Positions 8,367-14,492 of a stretch of DNA of 23,481 nucleotides are shown in pieces (the first letter of the stretch is position 1; every line of letters begins with the position of its first letter). The stretch is from a virus. The stretch spans positions 1-23,481 of IMG/VR virus record IMGVR_UViG_3300029953_000159. One strand, written 5' to 3'. Below the pieces are notes generated by a model. It ran no database searches and was not told where the DNA came from. It worked only from the letters and a program-made list of their open reading frames with translations. Made by a program: the position numbers and the translations under genes.

Positions 8367-8454
8367 GCATAATTTCACAGATAAGGGAAGCTCTCGACAA
8401 TCCAGTCGCGACGAGCGTCACAGCCGGATCGACAGCACTGATGGGCTATCTTGA
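8275..8454 (+). CDS. Embedded small membrane protein candidate (59 aa)
   Basis: A 59-codon frame starting ATG-ATG, with an AGGA Shine-Dalgarno about five bases upstream, better than those of its neighbours. It encodes a single hydrophobic segment (F-Y-D-F-L-I-G-C-Y-F-V-V-I-I-I-W-S-A-Y-L), then R-R-F-K-D-E-H and a charged, serine-rich tail with R-Q-S-S-R-D-E-R. It overlaps the end of the multi-pass membrane protein and the start of the holin-like gene in a third frame. One-TM plus charged-tail layout fits small phage lysis proteins. It could also be chance, given how hydrophobic the region is. Confidence 0.35.
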   Translation: MMETFYDFLIGCYFVVIIIWSAYLVRRFKDEHNFTDKGSSRQSSRDERHSRIDSTDGLS

Positions 8455-8614
8455 ACTAGCGTACCATGTAAGTCAGGATTTTCTAGGGTGGGCGTCACTG
8501 GCGCTCGGTGTGATAATCGGCATAATTGTGGTGCGTATAAAATTGGTCGAGTTAAAAATGAAGATCATGGATTTACGCATAAAACAACTTAGGAATAAAC
8601 ATGGCACCGAATGA
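8363..8614 (+). CDS. Putative holin
   Basis: An 83-residue protein with one clear transmembrane segment (about 42-57, W-A-S-L-A-L-G-V-I-I-G-I-I-V-V), a weaker hydrophobic stretch at 17-33, and a basic, charged C-terminal helix (K-L-V-E-L-K-M-K-I-M-D-L-R-I-K). It lies just upstream of, and overlaps, the endolysin gene, the standard place for a holin that opens the inner membrane to the lysin. It starts as ATGA over the upstream stop. The assignment rests on position, size and topology, as holins share little sequence. Confidence 0.6.
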   Translation: MSIISQIREALDNPVATSVTAGSTALMGYLELAYHVSQDFLGWASLALGVIIGIIVVRIKLVELKMKIMDLRIKQLRNKHGTE

Positions 8615-9065
8615 TTTTATTGCAAAGATTGCACCAGCCGCGCAGGCATCATTTGCGTCGACCGGCGTATTTCCATCCGTGACTATCGCGCAAGCGATAT
8701 TTGAATCTGGCTGGGGTTCATCCGAATTGACTGTCAAGGCCAATAACCTATTCGGTATCAAGGCGGATTCATCCTGGACACGCGCCACACTTTCGCTGCC
8801 AACAAAAGAATTTGTCAACGGTGTCGAGGTGACAGTGCCGGCCAACTGGCGCGCATATCTGGACTGGGAAGCGTCAATTGTTGACCATGGCAATTTTTTG
8901 CATGACAATGATCGGTATTCGGGATTGTGGGCAATGACCACACCGCAGGAATTTTGCCAAGGTTTGCAAGATGCGGGTTACTCTACCAATCCAAATTATG
9001 CGCAAATGCTGATCAATGAAATGGCGGCGCGCAATTTAACACAATATGACACGGTGACGTCATGA
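8601..9065 (+). CDS. Endolysin, glucosaminidase (FlgJ/LytG-type)
   Basis: A 154-residue peptidoglycan hydrolase of the glucosaminidase family (PF01832-type). The motif Q-A-I-F-E-S-G-W-G-S-S holds the expected catalytic Glu at position 35. N-N-L-F-G-I-K (48-54) and W-R-A-Y-x-x-W-x-x-S-I-x-D-H-x-x-F-L (83-100) are the other conserved blocks. There is no signal peptide, so export through the upstream holin is expected. It should cut the glycan strand to free progeny. It overlaps the holin gene by 14 bases and the next gene as ATGA. Confidence 0.88.
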   Translation: MAPNDFIAKIAPAAQASFASTGVFPSVTIAQAIFESGWGSSELTVKANNLFGIKADSSWTRATLSLPTKEFVNGVEVTVPANWRAYLDWEASIVDHGNFLHDNDRYSGLWAMTTPQEFCQGLQDAGYSTNPNYAQMLINEMAARNLTQYDTVTS

Positions 9066-9307
9066 GTCCAATTCTGATCTTAATCGCAAAATTACTTGTC
9101 GGCCTGGTGCTGTTTTGCGCATGGGTGTATCTGACATTGCATCCGCAGCCGAACCAAGACGCAATTGTGAGTTTTATTCAAATGACGCTGGGTGGCATGG
9201 TGGTTCATTTAACGTCAGGTCAGGCGACAGCAAATTTACCAACGCCACAGGTGCAAGTTATCGCGCACGTGGCACCCAGTAGCACCCAACCGGAGGAACA
9301 GAAATGA
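9062..9307 (+). CDS. Small membrane protein of the lysis cassette
   Basis: An 81-residue protein with a strong N-terminal transmembrane segment (about 3-24, I-L-I-L-I-A-K-L-L-V-G-L-V-L-F) and a second moderately hydrophobic region (35-50, A-I-V-S-F-I-Q-M-T-L-G-G-M-V-V). A polar, proline-rich tail ends in P-E-E-Q-K. It overlaps the endolysin stop and the lipoprotein start as ATGA. It could be a second holin or an inner-membrane spanin-like partner of the following lipoprotein. The periplasmic coiled coil expected of a typical i-spanin is not evident. Confidence 0.55.
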   Translation: MSPILILIAKLLVGLVLFCAWVYLTLHPQPNQDAIVSFIQMTLGGMVVHLTSGQATANLPTPQVQVIAHVAPSSTQPEEQK

Positions 9308-9609
9308 AAAAATTAATTTGTTTTTTGGCGATATTGGCATTGACCGCCTGCGCAACTACGCAGAACGCGCGGCAAAGTTATGTACAAGCATGCGCGGCGT
9401 ATGGCGCCGGATTTTCAACAGCACTGCAATTGCGCGAACAAGGGAAATTGAACCCGGCGCAAATATCGGCAATCTCGGGGCTGGATGCTCAGATAACGCC
9501 GATTTGCTCAGGCCCATTGCCTGCGAACCCGGACGCTGCGACGGTGCAGATAACCTCAGCCGTGACCACACTGGCTGCGACATTGGCAATTCAACAGGAG
9601 AAAAAATAA
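9304..9609 (+). CDS. Phage lipoprotein
   Basis: A 101-residue protein with a lipoprotein signal: K-K-L start, hydrophobic core and lipobox L-T-A-C, with the lipidated Cys at position 16. The mature part contains three further cysteines and is mostly helical, ending in Q-Q-E-K-K. A GGAGGAACAG ribosome binding site precedes the ATG. As a lipoprotein just after the lysin, it could be an outer-membrane spanin (Rz1-like). It is longer and less proline-rich than typical Rz1, so another envelope role is possible. Its stop overlaps the next start by one base (TAATG). Confidence 0.65.
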   Translation: MKKLICFLAILALTACATTQNARQSYVQACAAYGAGFSTALQLREQGKLNPAQISAISGLDAQITPICSGPLPANPDAATVQITSAVTTLAATLAIQQEKK

Positions 9610-9866
9610 TGGACGCTTCATTAATCGAACACACAGCTATATCGACACTTGAAACAGTTGCGCCATTGTTGGCAGCATCAAATCCGGCAGTTGCGTCTGC
9701 CGCAGCGCTGGCGCCATTGGCTCTGCAATTTCTTCAAGCCGCCCAACAAATTCAGGCTGCCGGATTAATGAGCGAGGAACAACTGGCATCAACATTTGCC
9801 AGCATTGGCCAGGGTGTGCAATCTACGCATGCCGCATGGGTCGCCTTAAATGCGCCACACGCATGA
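9609..9866 (+). CDS. Unknown small helical protein
   Basis: An 85-residue alanine- and leucine-rich protein. I chose ATG 9609 because it overlaps the lipoprotein stop (TAATG) and follows a GGAGAAAAA leader; the in-frame extension upstream is only an alternative frame of the lipoprotein gene. The middle (about 13-50) is helical and amphipathic, with P-L-A-L-Q-F-L-Q-A-A-Q-Q-I-Q, followed by M-S-E-E-Q-L-A. No clear transmembrane segment is seen. The function is not recognised. Its stop overlaps the hydrolase start as ATGA. Confidence 0.6.
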   Translation: MDASLIEHTAISTLETVAPLLAASNPAVASAAALAPLALQFLQAAQQIQAAGLMSEEQLASTFASIGQGVQSTHAAWVALNAPHA

Positions 9867-10453
9867 CACCGAAAGAATGGGCCGTGCTTGCGCAGGCGGC
9901 ATATTCAGCAACACCTGACATCGGACAGGAAAATTCAGCCGCCAGGATCGTGTTTAACCACACGCCTGACGGTTTTATTTTAGCTATTCCCGGAACAAAT
10001 AACGAATCGTGCGCGCTGGCAGATGTTGACGCAATCCCGCACGATGCCGGTCCGTGCGGATGGGTTCATAAGGGTATTTGGTGCGCGTTCGATTCAATAT
10101 GGGGCGATGTCGCAAAGCTGGCGCCGGATGCACTGGTGGGACATTCCGAAGGTGCGGCGGGTGCAATTTACCTTGCCGCCAGATTGTGCCTGATCGGAAA
10201 AGCGCCAAAAATTGTGTACGCATGGGAATCACCCCGCACAAGTATCGACGCAAACCTAGCTGATATTTTCACCAAATATGGCGTTGAATTGCATTTGATG
10301 TGGCATGGTGAGGATATCGTGCCGACAGTGCCGCTCGCATTACCATTCATGGGATGGCGGCACCCGGTCGCATTAGAACGTTTTGGACGACCATTTCTGC
10401 CATTTCCAAACATTACCGACCACATGATGGTCAATATTATCGCTGATCTTTAA
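9863..10453 (+). CDS. Class 3 lipase-like alpha/beta hydrolase
   Basis: A 196-residue hydrolase. I chose ATG 9863 because it overlaps the upstream TGA; nine more in-frame codons lie before it. It shows the full class 3 lipase set: an oxyanion-type I-P-G-T (42-45), V-H-K-G-I (68-72), the nucleophile elbow G-H-S-E-G-A (Ser95), E-D-I-V-P-x-V-P with the likely catalytic Asp151, and a C-terminal His187. There is no signal peptide. It ends the late transcription unit, converging with the minus-strand operon. A role in lysis, by cleaving membrane lipid or another ester, is inferred from position; the substrate is unknown. Confidence 0.78.
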   Translation: MTPKEWAVLAQAAYSATPDIGQENSAARIVFNHTPDGFILAIPGTNNESCALADVDAIPHDAGPCGWVHKGIWCAFDSIWGDVAKLAPDALVGHSEGAAGAIYLAARLCLIGKAPKIVYAWESPRTSIDANLADIFTKYGVELHLMWHGEDIVPTVPLALPFMGWRHPVALERFGRPFLPFPNITDHMMVNIIADL

Positions 10454-10572
10454 CACCACACCACGTCATCAAATCGCACTGTGGTGATCGTCTCATGCAC
10501 GATCCCAAATACATAAATTTTTTGGATTTTCAAATATCCATACCGCAACATGATGATGTAATTCGAAATCAT
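10450..10572 (-). CDS. Small unknown protein downstream of DNA polymerase (40 aa)
   Basis: A 40-codon frame whose ATG overlaps the DNA polymerase stop as ATGA, the junction style used throughout this operon. It encodes a basic, aromatic-rich peptide (I-I-M-L-R-Y-G-Y-L-K-I-Q-K-I-Y) ending in F-D-D-V-V-W-C. It converges with the lipase-like gene, their stops overlapping by four bases. No known motif is seen. The overlap geometry is the main evidence. Confidence 0.45.
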   Translation of the reverse strand: MISNYIIMLRYGYLKIQKIYVFGIVHETITTVRFDDVVWC

Positions 10573-12563
10573 GGCAATACTCCCAAATCCTGCAAGATAG
10601 ATTCACAGTTTGCTGCATACCAATCATAGTCGATATCGTTCGGAAATTCATCAGGTAAAACCATGCAGGGTTGCGCGCCGTCGGATCTGCCCACAGTGTT
10701 ACCATTTTTTGCGTACACGATTGTGCCGGGGCTATTTACACCATAATACCAGCGGATGACTTTGCCCAGATACTCACGCACCTGTGGATTAAAACAGGTT
10801 TGATAGGCTTCCTGCGCAGTCATTGACACGGACTCAAATGTGTCAGGTTGGTTTTTTAACCAACGTCGCCCGACTTTCAGCCACCCGTTTGCTTCCAGCA
10901 CTGGGACCATATCTTTAACTAGGGCGTTTTTATCCGGACCTTCCCCCCACAATTTCACCGCGCCGCCGGCCACTTTTTGAATCGTGACAAATTTGCGGAT
11001 ATCGCGGCACGCTGCAATTGTCGTCCGGACTGGTGTGCCGTGGACTAGATATTTTTCAACCGCATCCGAGCAAATTTCAACATCGGGGTTTTTCTTCGCA
11101 GCTAGGCCAGATTTTGCATATTCGCCCTTGCGTTTCACATCGTCGGGCGTTTTGATCGCGTAATAATTATTCACATCGCGCGCGTACAGCGCCACATAGT
11201 CGGAAGTCTCCATTTCCAACCCGGTGCGTTTCTCCCATTCTTTGATCAGAATTTCACTTGTCGTCAGCAGATGATTTGGACATTCGATCACAATGCCGTC
11301 GGTGTTGGCCGAGCGCACAGGGATGCCGTAATACTCATGCCATTCGATCAGCATCAAAATGGATAATTGCCCGGTCAGCGTCGTCTGAATCAACATTTCA
11401 GGGGCGAAAAGTATCGAATACGGCGACCCGGTTTTGCCGAACGGTCCGGTAATTTGAATCTTGCCGCCTTCAGATCCAACTTTCGCGTCATCGTATTCGA
11501 CGCATTCGGTTTGGTGGGCAGCCTTTAATCGCGCCAGTGTGGCTTTATGCACCAGGCGTTCGTCGCGGATTGCCGTATATTCTTTGGTAAATGCCGGGCC
11601 GAGCGCGGCTGGAAATTTCCCCGAATTAATCATCAATGCCGGGTAATAACTGGCCACATCGGGCATGCGTACCGTCTTGTTCGCATCACTGACGAGTATT
11701 AATTTTTGCTCTTGACTATGCAAGCCGCCGATACCCATTTTGTACGTAGTGTCTCCGAGTGTGATCGTCAGACCTTCCAGTGCGGCGGGCATACCCACGG
11801 TGGCGTTCGGATTAAGCGTAAAAACGGACAATTTGACCGCATTAAAGGCTGCGATCAGTGCGGGGTGCGTGAATGTAATAAAATCAGGCGCCGCATATTT
11901 GAACCGCAAATTTATATTTACGTCCTGCCGATACAACTTGCGCCCGAGTACATTTTCACATCGCAATTTTAAAACAGTCTCGCCAATCTGAGCGTCAGAT
12001 TTGCTGCGTAGATCGAGGCCATATCGCAGACTCAACGCCCTGCGAAATTTCAATTCAGACTTCAGCCCGTCGAAAACATCCTGCAGCAACTGCAGATCGT
12101 TACCACAATAGTCGAACACGTTTTTTATTTCAGCATCACTCAGGCGCGTATCGGGTTCGTAGGGCAGATCCTGCAATCGCTTACTGTGGACACGACCGCC
12201 ATATTGTTTGAGCGATCCGGCACCGGGGCATGTCTCGATGACGTCGATGTGGTCCAACGGTTCCCATTTATTTGGCAGTGCGATATCCCACGGCTTGATG
12301 CCCTGGACAATAATCTGATCATTCAGGAATTTCAATTGCTGTGGTGTGTATCCACACAGTGCGGCGTTGATCATGACAACATCGTAATGTTTGCCGTTGA
12401 AGCTGACCGCAGTAATAACATCGAACAGCCAACGAATTCTAAAACCCTGCTCAGGTGTAAAACGTTGCCCCTCGCGCAACTCAAATGAGTATCCGTTTTT
12501 AAATCGAAGTAGCCAGTAATTCGGATAGCATTCCGTGTCGTACATTATTTCGGGTTTGTTCAT
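10569..12563 (-). CDS. Family B DNA polymerase with 3'-5' exonuclease
   Basis: A 664-residue replicative polymerase. Exonuclease motifs are Exo I Y-D-T-E (Asp9, Glu11), Exo II N-G-K-H-Y-D (56-61) and Exo III Y-C-G-N-D (152-156). Polymerase motif A is D-V-A-S-Y-Y-P (302-308). Motif B is the divergent K-I-Q-I-T-G-P-F-G-K (368-377), where related phage enzymes usually have N-G. Motif C is A-N-T-D-G (419-423), keeping the catalytic second Asp (422). It synthesises phage DNA together with the primase-helicase and putative SSB in this window. It starts as ATGA over the upstream stop and is the main product of the downstream half of the minus operon. Confidence 0.9.
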   Translation of the reverse strand: MNKPEIMYDTECYPNYWLLRFKNGYSFELREGQRFTPEQGFRIRWLFDVITAVSFNGKHYDVVMINAALCGYTPQQLKFLNDQIIVQGIKPWDIALPNKWEPLDHIDVIETCPGAGSLKQYGGRVHSKRLQDLPYEPDTRLSDAEIKNVFDYCGNDLQLLQDVFDGLKSELKFRRALSLRYGLDLRSKSDAQIGETVLKLRCENVLGRKLYRQDVNINLRFKYAAPDFITFTHPALIAAFNAVKLSVFTLNPNATVGMPAALEGLTITLGDTTYKMGIGGLHSQEQKLILVSDANKTVRMPDVASYYPALMINSGKFPAALGPAFTKEYTAIRDERLVHKATLARLKAAHQTECVEYDDAKVGSEGGKIQITGPFGKTGSPYSILFAPEMLIQTTLTGQLSILMLIEWHEYYGIPVRSANTDGIVIECPNHLLTTSEILIKEWEKRTGLEMETSDYVALYARDVNNYYAIKTPDDVKRKGEYAKSGLAAKKNPDVEICSDAVEKYLVHGTPVRTTIAACRDIRKFVTIQKVAGGAVKLWGEGPDKNALVKDMVPVLEANGWLKVGRRWLKNQPDTFESVSMTAQEAYQTCFNPQVREYLGKVIRWYYGVNSPGTIVYAKNGNTVGRSDGAQPCMVLPDEFPNDIDYDWYAANCESILQDLGVLP

Positions 12564-12757
12564 GATTTCGGCAACCAGCCGCGCAGATTAAAATAGGTTT
12601 CTTCGCCACGGATAACGCACCCGTTTTTCGTCAATTCAACATGGCAATTCGCAAGCGTAAAATCAGTGCGCACGCCGTGAAACTGATAGCCGGGCCAATT
12701 GGGCAGCACGGCCAGCGGGCGAACTGATTTAGCGTCGATAATTTTACGAATCTGCAT
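12560..12757 (-). CDS. Unknown small protein before DNA polymerase (65 aa)
   Basis: A 65-residue protein. I chose the ATG at 12757 because it follows a GGAAA ribosome binding site and overlaps the upstream gene by only 14 bases; an earlier in-frame ATG would overlap that gene by far more. It has a basic start (M-Q-I-R-K-I-I-D-A-K-S-V-R) and several aromatic residues (W-P-G-Y-Q-F-H-G-V). No motif is recognised. Its stop overlaps the polymerase start as ATGA, so it is probably co-translated with it. Confidence 0.55.
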   Translation of the reverse strand: MQIRKIIDAKSVRPLAVLPNWPGYQFHGVRTDFTLANCHVELTKNGCVIRGEETYFNLRGWLPKS

Positions 12758-13058
12758 ATTTTTCCAATGCTCGGATTGCTTCGGCAATTTCATCGTTGAG
12801 TTTTTCAAGATTGTCAACATGCGCCTGCAACACTTTATTAAATTCTGTCGCTAACGGTTTGGACAATTTGCACAGAAAATTATCAAAGTGAATGAAAATT
12901 TCATCCGTGTCGAGTATCGCGTCTTGCAATATTCCGACCGCTTTGCACGCAGATGGATCGAATTGTTCTTCAAGCTGCAAATCAATAAAATTGACAATGT
13001 CGGCCCCGAATTGCGAACCTGCGTACATCTGCGCTTTTTGATGTTCAGATAATTTCAT
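12744..13058 (-). CDS. Unknown acidic helical protein
   Basis: A 104-residue protein starting at ATG 13058, which shares one base with the upstream stop (TGATG) and has an AAGGA ribosome binding site seven bases upstream; a GTG one codon earlier is possible. It is acidic and mainly helical. The C-terminal half (about 70-104, N-K-V-L-Q-A-H-V-D-N-L-E-K-L-N-D-E-I) has heptad-like spacing compatible with a coiled coil. It is co-transcribed with DNA polymerase. The function is not recognised. Confidence 0.6.
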   Translation of the reverse strand: MKLSEHQKAQMYAGSQFGADIVNFIDLQLEEQFDPSACKAVGILQDAILDTDEIFIHFDNFLCKLSKPLATEFNKVLQAHVDNLEKLNDEIAEAIRALEKYADS

Positions 13059-13231
13059 CACAATATCCTTTTAATCTGACTTACGTAAGTTACAACGCGA
13101 TCCCAAAATACCACGATAACCGGATATTCACCAATGACCGCAGGTATGTGGACATCATCGGAATTGCGTTGCGTCACACTGCCCACAATTGCCGCAGTGT
13201 CGAATTCTTTACCATCGATACATCTGATCAT
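13058..13231 (-). CDS. Unknown small protein (57 aa)
   Basis: A 57-codon frame with a GAGG ribosome binding site and a stop sharing one base with the next ATG (TGATG). The sequence, M-I-R-C-I-D-G-K-E-F-D-T-A then P-V-I-V-V-F-W-D-R-V-V-T-Y-V, looks like a compact beta-rich fold. It is the first gene after the intrinsic terminator at 13245-13281. No motif is recognised. Overlap geometry and ribosome binding site support it as real. Confidence 0.55.
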   Translation of the reverse strand: MIRCIDGKEFDTAAIVGSVTQRNSDDVHIPAVIGEYPVIVVFWDRVVTYVSQIKRIL

Positions 13232-13244
13232 TTGCGCCTCACTT

Positions 13245-13281
13245 AAAAAATCGCCCGGTCACGCATCACAGCAACCGGGCG
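13245..13281 (-). terminator. Intrinsic terminator inside the minus operon
   Basis: On the minus strand, CGCCCGGT and ACCGGGCG form an 8-bp perfect GC-rich stem with a 14-base loop, followed by GA and six T residues. It lies just after the stop of the putative SSB gene. It should end or reduce transcription before the polymerase half of the operon, giving more SSB than polymerase. No strong new promoter is visible directly downstream, so partial read-through is likely. Confidence 0.8.
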
Positions 13282-13286
13282 CAAAA

Positions 13287-14312
13287 TTACGCTATCGTCA
13301 TCAGACTATTTTGAATCAACAATTCATCCGTGTATCCGGCATTGATATACTGTTCATACGTACCCTGCGCGGTCGATGTCATGCGTTTGACTGGCTGGGC
13401 AATAATTGCAGCAGGCAGTGCCGGGACGCCACCGAGCGGCACGATTGCCGGACCACCGGTATGCAAGAATGCCGGATTTGGCACGACTGGCAATTGTGGA
13501 ATACCTGACGGAGCAAGTGCTGGCGCTGCCTGTTGCAACGGTTGATAACTTGCCACGGTGGCAGGCAATGCACCAAGTCCAGGAAGTGCGGCGAGTCCAG
13601 GAAGTGCGGCGAGTCCAGGTAATCCAGGAAGTCCGGCAACCGGACTGGCCGCAGCAAAGCCGCCAATTGGGACCGATGACGCACCGGCAGGCATCGCCAC
13701 GCCGCCGAAACCTGCCTCGGACACATCTGGCCCCGACACAATTTCTTCGCCGTATGCGACCCATGCAATCATGCGCGGATTGACATAAATGCCTGCGGAT
13801 TCAGCCGGTGCATTGTCTGTCAGTTCAAGATTGACCTGGACGTAATGACCACACTTGACGAAATCATCCTCGCCGACAATTTGCACCCATTGCTGCGACT
13901 GATCTTGACGAAACAGGCGGGGCGCTTGCATGCTGGTTGAAATTGATATGATCCAATGCCCAACATTGTGCGGCGTGGAGTTTGGCGCGCGGCCTTTTTT
14001 ATTCGGCATGGCGCTATCGCCATCGGTCACTTTCCACGCAAAGTCAGGGCGCTGAAATGCTCCATTTGGAAAACCGCGCTGGGCGACTGCGAGGAAGTGC
14101 TGCCCCCATGACTCTTGCGTAAAATGCGCGCAACCGGGTGTTTTGGCAATGGCTAAACCGAACGCCCATTTTTTGGTAGGCTTGCCTTTATTGGGGCCGG
14201 ATTTGACGATCAACGGATTGCCATCTTTGTCCGTCGTTTGTGGAGTGTAGACACTGCCCCAGACAATGCGACCGACTGGCGTGGTGAAAATTGCTGAATT
14301 CTTTGTGCTCAT
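13287..14312 (-). CDS. Putative ssDNA-binding protein (DUF2815-like) with LPGL repeats
   Basis: A 341-residue protein. The N-terminal ~200 residues, beginning F-T-T-P-V-G-R-I-V-W-G-S-V and containing K-K-W-A-F-G-L-A-I and N-P-R-M-I-A-W-V-A-Y-G, resemble the DUF2815/gp2.5-like OB-fold proteins that bind single-stranded DNA in phage replication operons. A linker with repeated L-P-G-L-A-A units (about 230-255) is followed by a proline- and alanine-rich stretch. The C-terminus Y-E-Q-Y-I-N-A-G-Y-T-D-E-L-L-I resembles a tail module seen in related phage proteins. It is followed by a strong terminator, suggesting high relative output. The SSB role is inferred from family resemblance and context. Confidence 0.65.
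   Translation of the reverse strand: MSTKNSAIFTTPVGRIVWGSVYTPQTTDKDGNPLIVKSGPNKGKPTKKWAFGLAIAKTPGCAHFTQESWGQHFLAVAQRGFPNGAFQRPDFAWKVTDGDSAMPNKKGRAPNSTPHNVGHWIISISTSMQAPRLFRQDQSQQWVQIVGEDDFVKCGHYVQVNLELTDNAPAESAGIYVNPRMIAWVAYGEEIVSGPDVSEAGFGGVAMPAGASSVPIGGFAAASPVAGLPGLPGLAALPGLAALPGLGALPATVASYQPLQQAAPALAPSGIPQLPVVPNPAFLHTGGPAIVPLGGVPALPAAIIAQPVKRMTSTAQGTYEQYINAGYTDELLIQNSLMTIA
13576..13619 (-). repeat. 18-bp in-frame tandem repeat in the SSB-like gene
   Basis: On the plus strand the 18-bp unit AGTCCAGGAAGTGCGGCG occurs twice in tandem (13576-13593, 13594-13611) with a partial third copy, then degenerate copies to about 13637. Being a multiple of three it encodes repeated L-P-G-L-A-A in the linker of the putative SSB. 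It is likely a slippage-prone flexible linker. Confidence 0.8.
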
Positions 14313-14315
14313 GAT

Positions 14316-14492
14316 TTATCCTTGGACATATTGCGGGTTAAGACGACGAAATTCTTTACGTGAAAGTACTGGCGTAAGGAAGTGAAACCGACCGGGTTTG
14401 CGGACAACACCGGCGATTGTTACAGATTGATATGTGTGCGGAGGCGAATACTTCCCCATGACTGCCAGCACACCTTCGATATTGACGTTCAT
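14316..14492 (-). CDS. Unknown small basic protein (58 aa)
   Basis: A 58-codon frame whose ATG overlaps the nuclease stop as ATGA; its end carries the AAGGA ribosome binding site of the following SSB gene. The protein contains a basic segment (V-V-R-K-P-G-R-F-H-F-L-T-P-V-L-S-R-K-E-F-R-R) that could bind nucleic acid. No known motif is recognised. Position between nuclease and SSB suggests a recombination accessory. Confidence 0.55.
   Translation of the reverse strand: MNVNIEGVLAVMGKYSPPHTYQSVTIAGVVRKPGRFHFLTPVLSRKEFRRLNPQYVQG

Noticed and set aside
9318-9608. Longer version of the gene starting at 9609
   Set aside because: The extension is an out-of-frame reading of the lipoprotein gene, while ATG 9609 overlaps the lipoprotein stop and has a ribosome binding site.
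10454-10486. Inverted repeat CACCAC/GTGGTG as a terminator between convergent genes
   Set aside because: The stem is only six pairs with a 21-base loop and no T-run follows, so it is too weak to call.
12560-12820. Longer start (12820) for the 65-codon gene
   Set aside because: It would overlap the upstream gene by 77 bases; the ATG at 12757 has a ribosome binding site and an overlap size like others in the operon.
13079-13090. Perfect palindrome ACTTACGTAAGT as an operator
   Set aside because: It lies inside a small coding frame, has no second copy that I could find, and no promoter is placed on it.
13354-13788. Several frames on both strands opposite the SSB repeat region
   Set aside because: They are open because the region is GC-rich and repetitive; none has a ribosome binding site or fits an operon junction.
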